Positions 45,672 to 57,920 of a DNA stretch of 64,000 nt are shown piece after piece; the stretch's first letter is position 1; each line of letters begins with the position of its first letter. Origin of the DNA: Globisporangium splendens. Its lineage: Eukaryota > Oomycota > Peronosporomycetes > Pythiales > Pythiaceae. The position numbers and the translations under genes are program-made. The notes beneath the pieces were generated by a model. The model was not told where the DNA came from and ran no database searches. It saw only the letters and a list, made by a program, of their open reading frames with translations. Location of the stretch: contig VFIW01000003.1 in NCBI GenBank assembly GCA_006386115.1, positions 434,001 through 498,000 of the forward strand, read 5' to 3'.

Positions 45672-48600
45672 CTACGAGAGCTGGCTCAGGTTTGGCGTCG
45701 ACACCACGTGGCGCATCCCCAGCGGCTCCATGGCGCTGCGATCCTTTGCGAGTTGGATGGCCACGGGGTTGCCAATGCCGCCCCCGAGAAGCGCGAGCCC
45801 AAGGTCGAAGCTGCCCTTCGTGGGTATGCTGCCGCCATTATTCTCTCTCCGCTTCTTGCTGTCGTCAATGACGAGCGCGCCATCGTCCAAGGACGCGGTC
45901 ACGCTGCTGTTTCGATTCAGCGACGTGTCAGCGGACGACTTACTCGGGAGCATGGTCGGCAACTTTGCACTGGAGCTCGCTGGCGGGGTCGGCGGGACCT
46001 GCTTGCGCACCGCCAACGGTGCTTCGACGTTCACGCGTGGAGGCGACGCGATCTTGAGATTGTTGAGAATCTCGCTAAACTTGCGCGTGTCAGGCTGGAA
46101 CTTCTTCAAATCCAGATTGCGTTTTTGCTGCTGGGAAGAACCGTGCTTTGGAGGCGACGAACTCGCCACAAGATTGACGTTTCTGCCGTGCGGCGGACTT
46201 GTCCCCGCTGCGGCTCGAGTACCAGCGCTTGCTTTCCCACTGTGGTTCAACATTTCGCTTTCTTCACTCGTCGTCGAGCGAGTGCGACCTTGCTCTGTGA
46301 ATTCTCGATGCACTCGCTCGAGATCACTCAGCGACGAAGAAATGGTGTTGCTTCGTCGTCGAATGCCCTGGTTCTCTTCCACTCTCTTGACCCGACCTCG
46401 GCCTTCGCTTTTGATCGTCTGTTGCGGAGACGTTCCATCTGTCTCCGCTCCAGCTTCGGCTTTCACGGCCGCTCGCATGACCGACAAATCGAACTCATCG
46501 GTGTCCACTTCGTTATCGATCTCAATCGCCATCGCATGCGCTGGATCAATGCGCCTCGCAGACTGCGATGCCAGTCCGAGAATCGCTTCGTCGATCGCAT
46601 GCATCCACTGCTCTTGACGGCCCCAGGTATCGCAAATGACAATGAAATTCTTGTAGCCCTTCGTCGAAAATTGAATGCCGTGCGCACCACTGCCTGGTCC
46701 CTCGGTCACACCGAAGCTGTACCATTTGCGCGCCGACGTCGGAATCACCCACTTCATTCGCGTCGTCCAATTCGCGCTCTGCAGTGTATCGCAATACCAC
46801 AACTTGTCGCACTTGAGGCACAGCCCAACGTACGTGATCGTGAATGTGAGCGCGTGGAAGGGCATCGGCACGGGGAACTGGATGAACGAACTCACGCGCG
46901 TCGGCTCGGGGATCGGAATGTGGTCGTGGATCTTATCTTTCTTGTACATGAAGCCCGTGATGAAGTCGTCCGTGTAGTTGACTTTGCAGTAATGGCTCGC
47001 ACCGCCCGAGAAAATGGTCTCCAAGTACCCAGAGAACTTCACATCCGTGTTCGCAAACGTGCTCGTGACGTACTCGACTGCATGCTCTTTCAGTTTCAAG
47101 CAGCCATCACACAATGGCGCGTGACGCTGACCCAACGGACGCATCTCGAGAACGTTCTGCTCCGCCAGGGTCGACTCGAACTTTCGCCACTTTTCGTGCT
47201 GGTTCGTGTACTGACGCACGATCTCTTGGCATGTTATGTTAACAGCGCTGCTTTTAAGGTTCGGGGTGCTAGAATCGAAAACACACAAAAGAAGGCATTA
47301 ATGGCGTTCTCACAAAGATCACAAGATCACAACACACCAGCGACTACGTACTTTGTAAGCGTGAAGATGCTGTTCGCGATGGTTGTCATGTGCCCCTTGT
47401 ATTGCACGCGCGACTCGTACGACCGGATCACAAAGTCGAGGATGTTGGCACGCTCAATAAATAACCCGTTCAGAAGCGGACACGACGGCAGCCGTTTCTG
47501 ATCTGGATCCAGCAACACAAAGCGAATGACGTCCGTGAGCTCGTGGTGCAGCAAACTGTTGTTTGGATGCGATCCGTAGCACGCCAGGAAGCACGGCATC
47601 AAGCCGAATTGTGCGAGCAAGCTATCGACCTTCCCGCTTTGCAGGAACACGCATCGCTTCAAAAATGTGATGATATATAGAAGTGCCGACCCCGTAGACT
47701 TGACAGTCGTCACGTTGCTTCCGTGAGCATTGGTCATGTCGCGCAGTGCAGTCACATCCGACATGACGACCGCGTGGCACAGCTTGACGAATTTCTCGAC
47801 ACGCGGGATCAACTCGGTAAGGAGCGACACGTGGGTGTCTTTCAACAAGGAATCGATGCCAGTCAGGTCGCGCTTGCGTTTGTGATACCCGAGCGTGCTC
47901 ATCATCATCATCACAATGGAGAGCGCGCCGCCTTCATGGATGATGAGCGATTTGCAATCCTGGGTCGACTGGCGGTAAATCTCAGAAAATCCGAGATCGA
48001 TCATCGTGCCAAACGAAAAATCGGACGACTGCAGCAGGAACAGCAAGAGTGACTTGAGCAATTCGTTGTGCTGGTTCGGGAAATACTGATCCGTGATCAG
48101 CGGCAGCGAGTGGTCCGTATTCTCGACAAACGTCGCGACATTGTTCATCACGTACACGGATGGCGGGTAGATGATGTAGTTGATTAACGAGCAAATGTTC
48201 TCGATTGAATCGCGTTGATACGACGTGCCAACGCCCCAGCTCAGCGTTCGCTGCCACGAATACAAGCGCGCAAACACGCTCTCGAAGATACCGCTCTTGC
48301 GCACATTGAGCTGTCCAGCTTCCGAGAGATCCGAGTACAGCAGCCACACGACGGTATCACGGATCGAGTCGAGTCCAATGTGAACCACCAACCACGGCAC
48401 GATAAACTTGCCCTCGCTCGCAAAGAACCGCCAGAGCAAACCGCCGACTTGTTCATTCAGGATGTAGTGGTTGAGCACTTTGCAAAACATGATCAGCAGC
48501 ACGTCGTCGAGTTGGTCGGCGTTGCACACAAAGTTGAACAGCACCTTAAAGTACCCAGCCGACCGCTCGAGGTCGAGTTCCTCCGAGAGCGTTGCAATGG

Positions 48601-50960
48601 ACCATCCGATGCCGCCCGGGTGGTAGTTCTTCTGGAAGATCTTCCGCGTGTACCACAACGCGATCTCGCAGCAGAAATGCTGCAGTTTGTACTTCCCGTA
48701 CACTGGATCGTTTGACTGATCCGAGCTCGGGTCCGTCACAGGCAGTGTCAGCAGTCGAAACACTTCGTAGATGATGCGCGGCTGCTCGAGCCACGCGCTC
48801 GCCTTGGTGTCGTGCGTGATCTCGCGCTTGAGCACGTCGACGGCGATGTCGTTCTCCTTGGCGAGCAGCAACAGTTCCAGCAGCGTCGAGTTTGGTCGTG
48901 CCACGGTTTCTTCAATCTGCCGACGGTGATCTTTCACAGATTCCTGTATATCATACGCGGCACAGCAGTGTAGATGGAAGAATCAAAAGTGTGAGGCTGC
49001 ACACCCTGCATAAGTAAGTGTAAAGGAGGGGACGTACGCTTTCGGCTTGCTCTCGCAGGAAATCCTCGATTTCCGTGTATCCAGAGATCCGCGCCAGACT
49101 CTCGGCTGTATGGCCCTCTCTCTATTTCATGTGCAAAGTATTGGTTAGACATTCAAAATGAAAACAAGCAGACAAACAAAATAGAACGTACGTCGCGCGA
49201 CGTGAGGCTCGCTCCAGCGTAAACGAGAAGTTTAACGCAGCCAAGGTTGCCGGCGCGCGCAGCTTCCATCAACGCGGTCGTGGAGTTCGGCTATCAAACA
49301 AACACAGAAAGTGAGGGTGCTGGCGGTTGGCAGATGGAGAGCAAAAAAGTAGCAACTTCGCACACTTTGAACGTCGAGCGCTGCGCCAGCCTCCAAAAGA
49401 ATCGAGACACACTCCTCTAGACCCCTTCGCGCGGCGATATGCAGCGCAGTTGTTCCGCGGTTCTACAACAGCAAATACAGCAAGAAAATTATCAGCAACA
49501 GGTCTGCGGTAGCACAGAAACTACTGGCAACCGATATGGAGCATACTCGGTTGCGGGACAAATTGATTCGTGCTCCTTTGCGGATCAACAGCTTGAGACA
49601 CGACGCCTTGCCGTCGCGCGCAGCGATCATCAATGCCGTCATGCCATGCACCTGCAATGGAATGAATGGATGTGTATACAAAACATGCGCTCGTGAACAA
49701 GACAGCAGATGTCTCCTTTATGATGCGCCAAGTACGTACATCTTCGAGATCCAGTGAGGCGCCAAACATCAGCAGCGCGCGTACCGCTTCGACGTTGCCC
49801 ACTGAACACGCCATCATCAACGCCGATGTGCCATTGGGCTACGGAAGCATAAAGACAAGAAGGTAAAGCAACCAATCGCATTAGATCCGTGAGAGTTGTG
49901 TGAGTATACAAAATGGCTGCACGTTCGCTTTACCTTTTGTTCGTCAAGCGAGATGCCAAAGCCATGCAGGATCTCGAGGCAGTCGACGTGTCCGTTTTCA
50001 GCGGCGTCACACAGCGCAACAGCTTTCGGAATGTGCTGATAAACAAAAGCAAAAAGACGCCATGAGTACGCTGATCTTCATACATCACAAGAGAGAAACA
50101 AGCGCCATCATTCGTACCTCCAGTACCGATCCGCCGGTGTCCGAGTACAGCAGGTGCTTGAGCAATTCGACTTCACCCGCGCGCGCTGCAGTCGCGACCG
50201 CAAAGTAGACATCGTCTGGTACGATGTGCTTGATCGCCTGGTCACCCGGCAGGATGAGCACCGTGAGCCGCGACGGTTTGTCCGCGAGCAGCTGGTCGGC
50301 GTGGAACTTGGAGAGCAGCAGGATCGGCACGGTCACGGACTGGCGGCCGGACGAGTGGAAGCCATCGAAGAGCGACTGCATCGCCGTCTTGTTGTCTGTG
50401 TGCTCAATGAACACGATGCCGATGGCACCGGCCGCGAGCACGCGGCGCACGATATCGGGAAAGTGCACGCGTCCACCGCGCTCGACGATCGCAATGCTGC
50501 CGACTAATTCGCTCTTGTTGACGATCTCGGCGTCAGCCTTGGGTGGGCGCGTGAACACGGCGCGGCCGCTCACGGTGCGCGGCACCTTGTCGTACCGGTA
50601 GCTCGCCGGCTCTGCGAAGTGGAAGGTCGTGCCGCTGCTGCTCTGGAAGCTCTCCCTCGACGCGAGCGCCGCGTGGCGACTGTCGTCATCGTCCTGGACG
50701 TCGTGGCCTGAAGCCGACGTCACTCTTGCGCGCGGCGTCGCCTTGGCGCTGCTGCTGCTGGCGTTGCTGCCGATGCTGAGGCGGCCGCCGCCCGAGTCCG
50801 GAACGCGCGGCGACGCGGCAGTCGACGACGGCACCGAGAACGACGCCGAGAACGACGACGCGGCCGTGGCGAACGCCGACGCCGAGCCTGCGGGCTTCCA
50901 GCTCACGAAGGGCACGCCGTCGCAGCGGCCGCCCGACGCCGTCGAGTGCTCGTTGCCCAT
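45672..50960 (-). CDS. PA-ankyrin-SAPS-PH protein, putative PP6/SIT4-type phosphatase regulator
   Basis: Nine exons: complement(45672..47268, 47352..48943, 49038..49121, 49192..49290, 49364..49462, 49547..49651, 49740..49838, 49934..50035, 50118..50960), 1539 aa, all in frame. MGNEHS at the start fits N-myristoylation. Low-complexity sequence leads to a PA-type fold (about residues 150-270, with VGSIAIVERGG and AAGAIGIVFIEH). Six ankyrin repeats follow (282-477), one per phase-0 exon, for example GTTALHIAARRGLEE. Residues about 478-1045 match the SAPS domain of PP6/SIT4 regulatory subunits (YGKYKLQHFCCEIALW, the late KGHMTTIANSIF). A PH-like module ends near 1237 with RQEQWMHAIDEAI, and a Ser/Lys-rich disordered tail follows. 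SAPS proteins hold the PP6/Sit4 catalytic subunit. Membrane anchoring and ankyrin repeats would localise it or recruit substrate. The PA and PH calls are less certain than ANK and SAPS. Confidence 0.82.
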
Positions 50961-51704
50961 GAGATCTTCCTGGTTTCCCTGTAAATGTGGAAGGCACGCT
51001 TTACCGGGAAGAACGCGGGAAGATACTATATGGAGATGCTGTTTAGCGTCGCGGGAAAAATTGTGCGGCGCTTTCTCTGTAAATGCTTGCTGGGTTGTTT
51101 GCAGGCTTGCAGCTTTGCTTGTTGTCTGCAAGGTTTGTTTGCTTGCTTGTTGTTGGGCAAGCGAGAGTGAATGTTTTGTGTGGGGGTTTGTTTATGTGTG
51201 TTGAAGGGATGGATGGATTTTGGCTCGCGGAAGGGGAGATCGACCGGTTTTAGCAGGAAGCGAAGAGTGGTTACGCTTTTCGCGCATTAGCAAGGGTTTG
51301 GCGGTGTGATGATGGCTCCACACACCAGTCGCCAGTGCAGAAATGAGTTGCGTGAGTTTGCTGCATGATGATAACATATCGATGCAGCAGCAGCAGGCAA
51401 CAAAGCACACGCATGCCATTTGCGCAGCTGCGTTTCATGCGAAGCTCCCCTTAAAGCCGGGTCCATCTGCAAGTGTGACGTGCTGTGCTGGTGTAAACGC
51501 ATCCAACCTCTCAAACAGCATTCACAGAGTTGGTGAGCCTCGATGAAGTCCGCATCAACAACTCTGCGGATATTGCACAACATGCGGACTCTACTAAAAC
51601 CTGTCAAATGCATACGTCCCTTTTTTGTAACGTCCACATACACACATGCTATTTCATCTCCTGAGTTTACGTCCATTTGACGTGGACACCTAACATCACC
51701 TCGC
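50961..51704. other. spacer upstream of SAPS gene
   Basis: This contains the SAPS-gene leader and promoter and the 3' end of the upstream CHAT/NB-ARC gene. A CAG just upstream of the start (minus strand TTTACAG|GGAAACC) could be the acceptor of a 5'-leader intron, but I cannot place its donor. No coding sequence is supported. Confidence 0.45.
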
Positions 51705-54700
51705 TCAGAGCACAGTGTGGTGCCCTCGATACGCACTGTAGCCGCCACCACCACCGCCTCTGCCTCGAGGATGCCGATGCAGGTGGCCGCCGCCCGAGGA
51801 CCGCGACACCCCATTGCGAGGAGGCGCGTCGCGATCCGACTGCGACCGAGGTGGTCCACCTGCCGACGAATGTGGCGGAGGAGACCGCTGGGGATGGTGG
51901 TTACTACTCCGTCGGTACTGGTGTTTTCCTCGATCCGATCGCGTGTCACTCGGTCCGCGATGCGCATCAGACGAAGTCGTTGTTGTCGGTCCGTCTGCAT
52001 TGAATTGCTCCCACGCGGTTTTGAGCTCTCGGAGCAAGCCGATGCAGCGGTCGCGTGCGCGCTCCAAGGTCTGCTCCGTGGCGCTTGTCAACTGGAGATA
52101 CGCCTCTGTGTGCGACGGATCCGATGGCCACGGCCCGTGGTACCGTACATGGCAGTTGGCAATCGCTTCGATCTTCTTCAAGTGGATGCCTCGCTCGCCC
52201 AACAGCTTGCCGGCAAAATTGAATCGCCGAGTCGTGAGCGCTTCGCGGTCGATGACGTCGAGGACATTGACGCGAGCGACGCATTTGTGCACGGGAGACT
52301 CGGGCTTGAACGCCGCTCCAGAACCTTCATTCATCCCGGAATCGTCTTCTGCTGATGTCAGTCCCATTTTCTTCATCTGACGCCCCTGGTCTTCCATTCG
52401 CTTCCCTTCCTCCTCATTACCTTGCAGACGCATGCATTTCCCGATTTGCTCGATGCAAAAGCCAACCTCTCTCGAGCCTGGAAATAGCTTCTGTCGGATA
52501 TCTTGAGCCTTGCGGTACGCTGCGATTGCTTCTTCGTATCGTTCCTAAATAGCAAACGCATTCCGCGAAAGGTTAATTTCAGGTACCTGCGAGGCAACAC
52601 GACGATTCCCTTCCCACAGCGTACCTGATCGCGGTAGACGCGTGCCAAATTGATGAAAATACGCGCTGCTCGCGGACTGATGTCGTTAAAGTATCTGTCC
52701 GTGATCTTCAGCGCTTCTTTGATGTTCTCCTCAGCTCCACGCCAGTCGCGCTGAGAACGCATAACAACAACGCTTTAGCTCAAATGCAAATGCAACTCCA
52801 TGATTCCGTTTCTTTATGCATGTTCGTACCGTCAAGCGCTTAAAGTTGCCAATGTTGTTCAACGTCGCCGCTGTCTCAAAACTGGCATTTCCGAGCGTGC
52901 TGCGACGAATCGATAGTGCGCGGTCGTACAAACCAATAATCTCGCCTCGGCGACTTTCGTTTTGTGGGAGGCTACAATCAAAACAAAAAATGCATACTTA
53001 GTACAGGGTACCGCGGTAAACAAACAAATCAATTGACGTCAACAATGACGTACTTTAGCTTTTGCGGGTCGAGTTGATTGGACAAGAACAGCGCGACGTT
53101 GTTCAGCGACTGCGCGACTTGCGGGTGGTTTCGTCCGAGCGTGGCTTCTCGGATCTTGAGCGAACGACGGTACATACCCTCGATGTCGGGCTGCTGCTCT
53201 GTGTCCGGCTCAGACTTGGTTTCCTGTTCATCTGTTACTGTGGACGACTGCGCGGTGCTGGTCTCACTCCCCGTGCTGGATCCACGGTCGCTACCGACGG
53301 AGCGTCCACGAGACGACGACGAGCCATGCCGATGGTGACGATGGTGGTGTTGGTGGTCGGGTCCAGGTGTGCAGCCATCCTCAGACCCAGCGTCGTCCAC
53401 GCTTCTAAAGTCTCCCGACGACGACTTCCTTTTTGCTGAAGCAGAAGCGAACGATCCGCAATACTTGTAAAAGTTGGCGAGATTGTTCAAACTGGTTGCG
53501 AACTCGGGGTGGTTCTCTCCAAGCACGCGCGCGCGCATCATCAGACTACCCTTCAACAGCTTCTCAGCGTGCTGGAGCAGCCACACGTTGGACGTCAAGT
53601 AGCCTCGCTGGGTACTCAAGCAGATACCGAGCTGGTTCAGCACCTCGGCGAGCTGCGGATGCTCCGACCAGCCCAGCACGTCGCGTTGGAGCCGCAGTGA
53701 TTCCAGGTAATGATATTCGCCCGCGATCCAGTCCGTGACATCGCAGCTCGCGTACCCGAGATCTGTGAGAAGCAGCGCCTCGAGCGCCATGAGCTCCCGG
53801 ATGCCAATGCACACGCAGCTACTGCCCACAGGCTGTGGTGGAGCGGGCTGGGGCTCTTCGAACGATGGAAGACTGTCAAGGATCCAAAGCTCGCGCTCGT
53901 GTTTCGCTTCGTCGACATCCCACAACAGCGTGCTCGGATCGTTCTCGCTGTTGCCGCAAGTGCAGTTCAACGACCGCGTTTCCCGCGAAAGCTGTAAACA
54001 CGACGACAGTACCTCGATTCGCCGACGCGGATCCACTCGCGCACGAAAGATAAAGCGACTGCGCACCACAAGATTGCTGTACAGCAGCGCGTCGACAATG
54101 GACGAATCCTTGACAGTTTTGCCGCTGCCACCACGTCGGAGGCGGTCTTTCTTCTGCGTTGTGTCGTTGCCGATGCATGCATCATCAACCTCTTCACCGT
54201 AGTTGGCATGGTCTTCGCGGGTCTGGCGCTTGGCTTCGCGCACTTGTTCGATGCTCTGTACTGTGAGCTCGCGCGCCAACCGCATCGCAGACTCGATGTT
54301 CGGTCGCTCCTTGTCGAACATGTCCAGCGTGCCGTCGAAGCGATACGCATGCGAAGCTTTGGCGACGACGACACAATAGTGGCGCACAAAACGGCGCTTC
54401 CACGTTAACAGCAGCTCCTTTCCGAGCGGGAAGAACGGAGGAGGCTCGATGTCGCATCCCGAATCATTGCCAGCATCATTGGACACGGATACGAACGATG
54501 ACGCGGGCTTGGATTCGCTGTCAACCACGTCCGCGTCTTCACCGAGACGACCGGCTTCGTCTTCGGCGAAAAGCTGCACGAGATTGTGCATGCGATACCG
54601 GCTCGCTCGCGAGTCGTACTCGACGAGCGACCACTGATGCAGTGTCCCCAGCGCCACTTTGGCCGAAAACACTGCAATATAGGCAAACAAACAAATACAT

Positions 54701-57700
54701 TGTGAGCGCTGAATTCCATGACGGCGCCGAGATATACAAACACACCTTTGACAGTGCGTGCTTTGACTTCTTCGGTGCTCTCCAGATCCAAGAGGTCGTA
54801 GCTGTCGTTGGTCATGGCGCCATCGTTCTCGAAGCTGAATTCGTCCATATTCGACAACTGCGACCCCAAACTCTGGATTGACGACACATCATCGTCTCTT
54901 GTTCTCCTTGCACTTCCATACGCGTACCCAGGAAAGGACGGTGCCGATATCGACGATGGCAGCGCTGAGGCACCACCACTTGCACTATGGGTAAGCGATC
55001 GCACACCACTGCTGCTTGCTTTCATCGTCGAGGCGAATGGACTCGAGAGCACAGCTTCGGCCGCTTCAACCTCGAAGCTACCACGGAAGAAGCCCAGTGC
55101 CATGAACGCCAAGCGAAGTGGTTCCTCCAAGTGACAGAAAGACGAGCGAATGCATCGATCGACGCACTCTTTGTGGCCGACTTGGTTTAGCTCTCGGATC
55201 GTCTCGAACCGGCGTTCGTCACGCTGCATTTGCAGGTACAAACAAAAAGAAAATGGTGAGTACCACGAAGACATTTATCATCAAGAGAGACAGATATAGT
55301 GAAACAAGCAAATGCACCTCCAAATACGTGATCATCTGCTCTGGCGTCACCGTCATCCGCGCATTCGCAAGAGCGCGACCGACGACGCGGATTGCAAGTG
55401 GGAGGCATCCGCAAATTTTTGCTAAATGCTCGGCCAGCTTGACCGAACAGCCTGGCGCAACCAGACACAACAGCTCCGTCTGCAGTCAATTGTTATCCCA
55501 TGCAACAATGTTAGTTTCACATGATCGTTCAAATAGTGAACGTCGTAGTATGAGCAGTTACCGCCGTGCGAAGTGGCAACTCCGAAATGGAAAGCGAGTA
55601 CGCGGTCACGTTTGGAATATGTGGAATTCGCCGCGATGCCAGCAGGAGCCGCGTGTTGGGTGCAGCCGAGATGAGCCGTCCCAGCAAATCCTGGGTCTTG
55701 TGCTCGTCTTCATCGAGCAGCTCTTCGACTTTGTCGAGGACCAAGAGACATCGCTTAGATCTAGATATGCATTTCCATAAACCGTTAGAACATGATCAGG
55801 AAGAAGATGACAAATAAGCCATATTTTGTGTGCGACCTACCCCAGTTCGGCAAACACTTCGTCGTCCGTATCAGCTGCGGGCATTCCGATGCTTTGCGCG
55901 ATCGCATACCGCACAGTCGAGAGCTTTTGGCTTTCCATGTCGACGTAAAAGACGCCATCGGGAAACATGCGGCGACTGTGCACAAAGTGCGCGACCGAGA
56001 TCACAAGCGAGCTTTTCCCGATCCCTGGGGCGCCGAGACACGCAGTCACCGAGTTCTCCAGAAGAGATTTCACCATCAAGTACGTCTCCGAGTTGCGGCC
56101 GATAAACTGGATAAGAACAATAGTAAACAACGAGCAATGGTCACATACAGTCCAGGACTCGTGGGTGCACGATCAATACAACACGTTCACTTACCTGGCC
56201 ATGCATGGACGGAATCGAGCACTTGTATCGCGGCGTGTGGTCCGTCAGTTCACCGTTCGGGATATCGCCAAATAGCCGCACATCGTGAGCCTCGGGACGT
56301 CCGTCGCCACCCAGGAGCAGGAACTTGCTCGATTCGTCATGCGGAAACACCAACGCATGGCCCTTGCAGCAGCACTGGTGCGGATTGTGGTGCGAGTGGC
56401 GCGAGCCCGAGAGCATCCACGGACAATTCGGCTCGTGCACGTGTCTGTATAAACACGTTATCAACAACACAGAGATTAGTATGTGAGGATATCCAGCTAG
56501 CCAAATCAACAACAAAGATAGCAACAACGTACGCGCAGCAGCACGCAGCGCGTTTTTGCGTTGGCAGCGCCCGCACCGCCGACTTTGCGATCTCAAACGC
56601 CGTGCTCACAGTATCGCCCGTGAACAGTGATAAATAGAAATGCTTGGCAAACATCGTCGCCGACGCGTCGACCACAAGGGAGTCTGAGTGGACCTATGCA
56701 TACATAGAGAGAGAAGGGAGCCCGTCGTCAGTGCCAATCTGTAAAGAATGCATAACGGGAACACGAAGCACACGTACCGCGACGACGTGGGGGATGCCAG
56801 CGTTGAGAAACACGGACGCGACCTTTTCGCTGTGGCACGAGTTCACAAACACGAGCTGCACACTGCGCTGGTTGTTTGGCTTCTTCGCTCCGCTGCTATT
56901 GCTGCTACTTCCAGAAAACGTGAGTTGTCGGAGCAGATCCGGCGTGATCATGTGTGTACACCCAGCGCCGTCTTCAAAGCAGAGCGCGGGGTTCTGACCG
57001 AGCCCATGGCCCGAGAAATGCAGCACCTTGCACGTCCAGGCGGTCATGAGGCTGCGCAGAATGTCGGCCGTCGCATTGTCGAAGCGCACGTGGATCGCTT
57101 TGTGCTGCACGTCCGTGAGCAGTGAGTTGGTGATCGCGCGCCGTTCGGCCTCCAAGTCGAGCTTCTCCATCGGGTAAATGCGGCCCTTGCTGTCTTTGAT
57201 CACGAGCGGCGCCGCGTGGAGCACGACGAGGTGCAGCGAGTTGTGATCGTACACTACTCGCTGTGGCGGCGCCTCGTCTTCTTCATCGGCGTCAGTATCA
57301 GCAGCAGTATTAAGACGCGCAGGTGACGCCGACTGACGCGACGACGGTGGTGGGACCACGACGGCGTCGTCCCCCGCGTGGATGAGCGCCTGGATCTCCT
57401 TCAGAATTCGCACACGGTGACCGAACGCCGAGATGCCAAACTCGTCGCGCATCACATCGTGGTCGAGCTCCGGCAGAATATCTATAGTACACAGCAAGCA
57501 ATCAGATAGTGGTAATGAGTAAGTGCATGTAGATAGTGTACAAGAGACGAGTATCATGAATAGACGAACGAGATTTCGTACCTCCCGAGATCTCATTGTC
57601 GAGAAACACCTGTGCATACAACACACACGCGCACAAAGAGGTGAGCTTCTATATATGCCGCATGCCCCGCCTTTCGCTATACGCTGTAGGACAGCAGACG

Positions 57701-57920
57701 CATGCCCATAGTACACGAACAAAGAGAGGAAACCATGGCTCTCGTCCTTCCTCCTCTTCCCTCTCGAACCGCAGCCATGCAAGGACACACAGGCACATAG
57801 AGACACATAGACACGCACCTGCTGGTACTTGGAGAGGCCGAGGCCCTCGAGCCACTGCGCGACGTCCTCGCGCGACCAGCGCGACCAGTTGGCGGCGTCG
57901 GCCACAGCCATGTTCTGCAT
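51705..57920 (-). CDS. SAM-CHAT-NB-ARC-TPR-KH protein, NLR/STAND-like with protease domain
   Basis: Thirteen exons: complement(51705..52544, 52625..52750, 52830..52971, 53054..54671, 54746..55223, 55318..55479, 55562..55760, 55841..56106, 56195..56444, 56533..56693, 56778..57481, 57582..57609, 57819..57920), 1691 aa, phases consistent throughout. SAM domain 10-80 (WSREDVAQWLEGLGL). CHAT caspase-like domain about 118-330 with HFSGHG (His202) and NSCHSE (Cys259). A Cys/His-rich insert spans 329-362. The NB-ARC has P-loop GAPGIGKSS (440-448), Walker B CLLVLD (Asp513), sensor TRLLLASR, CLPLA (595-599) and a winged helix whose MHD site reads MHN (811-813), with a Ser-rich insertion. TPRs follow (HPEFATSLNNLANFY, HPQVAQSLNNVALF, YEEAIAAYRKAQD). 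Last come a KH domain (FNFAGKLLGERGIHLKKIE) and an RGG/His-rich tail. The architecture predicts a nucleotide-switched receptor that activates a protease; that function is inferred. The start could be Met4 instead. Confidence 0.85.

Noticed and set aside
45654..47501. 615-codon plus-strand frame opposite the SAPS gene
   Set aside because: It is antisense to the PH-like and disordered coding region. The Arg/Leu/His-rich translation and absence of domains mark it as a codon-bias shadow.
51705..52544. Treating the KH domain as a separate small gene
   Set aside because: The last exon reads without interruption from the final TPR into the KH domain, with no stop, spacer or new leader between them.
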